Shown: piece by piece, positions 13,441 through 14,703 of the stretch | Numbering within the stretch: position 1 is the stretch's first letter | Layout of the letters: the number at the start of each line of letters is the position of its first letter | Source: Comamonadaceae bacterium | GTDB lineage: Bacteria; Pseudomonadota; Gammaproteobacteria; Burkholderiales; Burkholderiaceae_C | Direction: 5' to 3' | DNA: 14,703 nt | NCBI GenBank assembly: GCA_947371775.1 | Contig: CANBQX010000035.1 | Span: 1 to 14,703, forward strand | Program-made: the position numbers and the translations under genes | Notes under the pieces: model-generated | Told to the model about the DNA's origin: nothing | Seen by the model: the letters and a program-made list of their open reading frames with translations, nothing else | Databases searched by the model: none

Positions 13441-14703
13441 TTACTGAGAGGTACGGGAAGTACCCGCTGCGCCCACCACAAAGTACTGTGTGGCAGTGCC
13501 TAGCAAAGCAAAAAGTGTGTTGCTGACACCAACGCTCTGGCTCGCCCAAGCCACGCCATCCGAACTCGAATACGCCGCGCCCGATGCACCTACCGCCATA
13601 AACTGGGTCAGTGAATTGAGCGTGGTCGAAGATCCGTTCACGGCGTAGAGGTTGGGGGGCGTCGAAAGGGCCAGCGAGTGGTCAGTCCATGTCGCGCCGC
13701 TGTCGGTACTGGTCTTGACGGTTCCTGCATCGCCCACGATCACCCAGGTGCTGCCGACCGCTGCCGCTGAACGCAGCGTCGCTGTGCCCAATGACGCATT
13801 GCTGCGGGTCCAGGTTCTTCCATCTGGACTGGTCAGCAAGACTCCGTTATTGCCAACCGCCACCCAGCTGCCGCTCGCAAGGTAAGAAACTCCTTGAAGG
13901 TCCGTTTGGACTGCGCCCAATGAGACATCAGTCCACGTGAGTGCGTCGATAGACCAGTAAATTTTCCCGCCATTTCCAACCGCCACAGCAGTCGTACCGT
14001 CGGTCGCCACCGCATTCAAACCACCTGCAATGGCAGTGGTCGCCGCGGCCCAGGTCGCCAGGCCAGCACTGGAGACCACGTTATTGCTGGTGCCAGAGCC
14101 CACCGCAATAAATTTCCCAAAAGCATAGGTTGCGGCGTTGAAATTAATTCCCAGGCCTGAGGCGGTACTCGACCAGGTCAAGGCGTTGTCGGTATTCAGG
14201 TACGTACTTTTGTAAATCGCACCGGCACTACCGACAGCGATGTAATCGAGACTGGAATCGGTTGCCGTTCCATAGGCCAAGCCTTTGAAGTCTTTTGCGG
14301 TATCCAAGCCCGAGCCTTGGGCCCAGCTTCCAGATACACCGCCCAAACGCGGCGTCAAGTTCACCGAAGCCGTTTGAGCGCCGCCGCTGCCGCCATTGAT
14401 ACGTCCATTCATGGCGAATGAATAGGCCTGTCCGTTTGTCAGCAGTGGGATCACCAATGGCGACGTGACATTGTTCAACCAATAGTGGACTCCCGGCGGG
14501 GACTTGAGGTTGATGGGGTCGCTGGTAGGCGCATACATGACCCAGTACTCCACTCCGGCTACCGGCGTCCATTTCAATGTCACTTGGCCGTTGCCCGCAG
14601 TCACCGTGAGATCGGTGGGCGGTGCTGCCGAGGTCGCATCACCCCCGCCACAAGCCGCGACCAACAAAGACATCAACAAGAGAGTTATGCAAAGACGCAG
14701 GGA
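13441..14703 (-). CDS. Lipoprotein with FN3-like domain and beta-propeller repeats, 5' end missing
   Basis: The frame runs to the right edge without a stop. The 420 visible residues begin in a signal peptide (SLRLCITLLLMSLLVAAC) whose lipobox LVAAC places the lipidated cysteine at visible residue 18; the start Met and positive N-terminus lie outside the window. A Gly/Ala linker leads to an FN3-like domain (about 28-118, PPTDLTVTAGNGQVTLKW...). Then come seven repeats of about 40 residues, each with a hydrophobic-VG strand (visible residues 156, 200, 241, 282, 322, 370, 409). Several carry an Asp-box-like S-x-D-G-x-x-W turn (SPDGRTW, STDSGATW, SSDGVAW). This suits a Ycf48/BNR-like seven-bladed propeller at the envelope or cell surface. 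No catalytic residues are recognisable; binding is the likely role. Confidence 0.85.
   Translation of the reverse strand, partial: SLRLCITLLLMSLLVAACGGGDATSAAPPTDLTVTAGNGQVTLKWTPVAGVEYWVMYAPTSDPINLKSPPGVHYWLNNVTSPLVIPLLTNGQAYSFAMNGRINGGSGGAQTASVNLTPRLGGVSGSWAQGSGLDTAKDFKGLAYGTATDSSLDYIAVGSAGAIYKSTYLNTDNALTWSSTASGLGINFNAATYAFGKFIAVGSGTSNNVVSSAGLATWAAATTAIAGGLNAVATDGTTAVAVGNGGKIYWSIDALTWTDVSLGAVQTDLQGVSYLASGSWVAVGNNGVLLTSPDGRTWTRSNASLGTATLRSAAAVGSTWVIVGDAGTVKTSTDSGATWTDHSLALSTPPNLYAVNGSSTTLNSLTQFMAVGASGAAYSSSDGVAWASQSVGVSNTLFALLGTATQYFVVGAAGTSRTSQ

Overview
The window looks like chromosomal DNA of a GC-rich betaproteobacterium (Burkholderiales, probably Comamonadaceae; a Rhodoferax/Polaromonas-type host is a guess). 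The strongest support is the gene order rhodanese-grxC-secB-gpsA, read divergently from gpmA-ctpA-moeB, which I know as a conserved Burkholderiales neighbourhood and which resembles the enterobacterial yibN-grxC-secB-gpsA block. Coding density is high, no gap without a gene exceeds about 150 bp, and I see no tRNA, rRNA, insertion sequence, CRISPR array or phage gene.

Left part (1-4974): an amidase-signature enzyme, cut by the window edge, diverges from a gene for acetoacetyl-CoA synthetase. Then, on the + strand, come a small CX2C...CX2C protein, an SRAP-domain protein (abasic-site DNA-protein crosslinking family) and a fumarylacetoacetate hydrolase-family enzyme.

Middle (4997-7819, minus strand): a compact accessory operon reads leftward. 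It encodes an exported S1/P1-type zinc nuclease, a DHA2-type MFS transporter (ATGA overlap with the nuclease) and a small thioredoxin-like protein with a CGHC centre (13 bp further on). An AT-rich palindrome lies just upstream of the nuclease start.

Right part (7898-13391): housekeeping genes. gpsA, secB, grxC and a membrane-anchored rhodanese form a minus-strand cluster. gpmA, the S41 processing protease ctpA and a MoeB/ThiF-type adenylyltransferase read the other way. The two groups share a 123-bp intergenic region in which a 16-bp inverted repeat carries a -10-like hexamer for each direction. The window ends inside a lipoprotein gene (minus strand, 5' end missing) encoding an FN3-like domain followed by a seven-unit beta-propeller-like repeat.

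No obviously new defence or mobile system is visible. The observations most worth checking are the nuclease-transporter-thioredoxin operon and its palindrome, hairpins with stop codons in or beside the loop at several gene ends, a three-arm hairpin between the zinc-ribbon and SRAP genes, a possible leaderless start for acetoacetyl-CoA synthetase, and the propeller lipoprotein.
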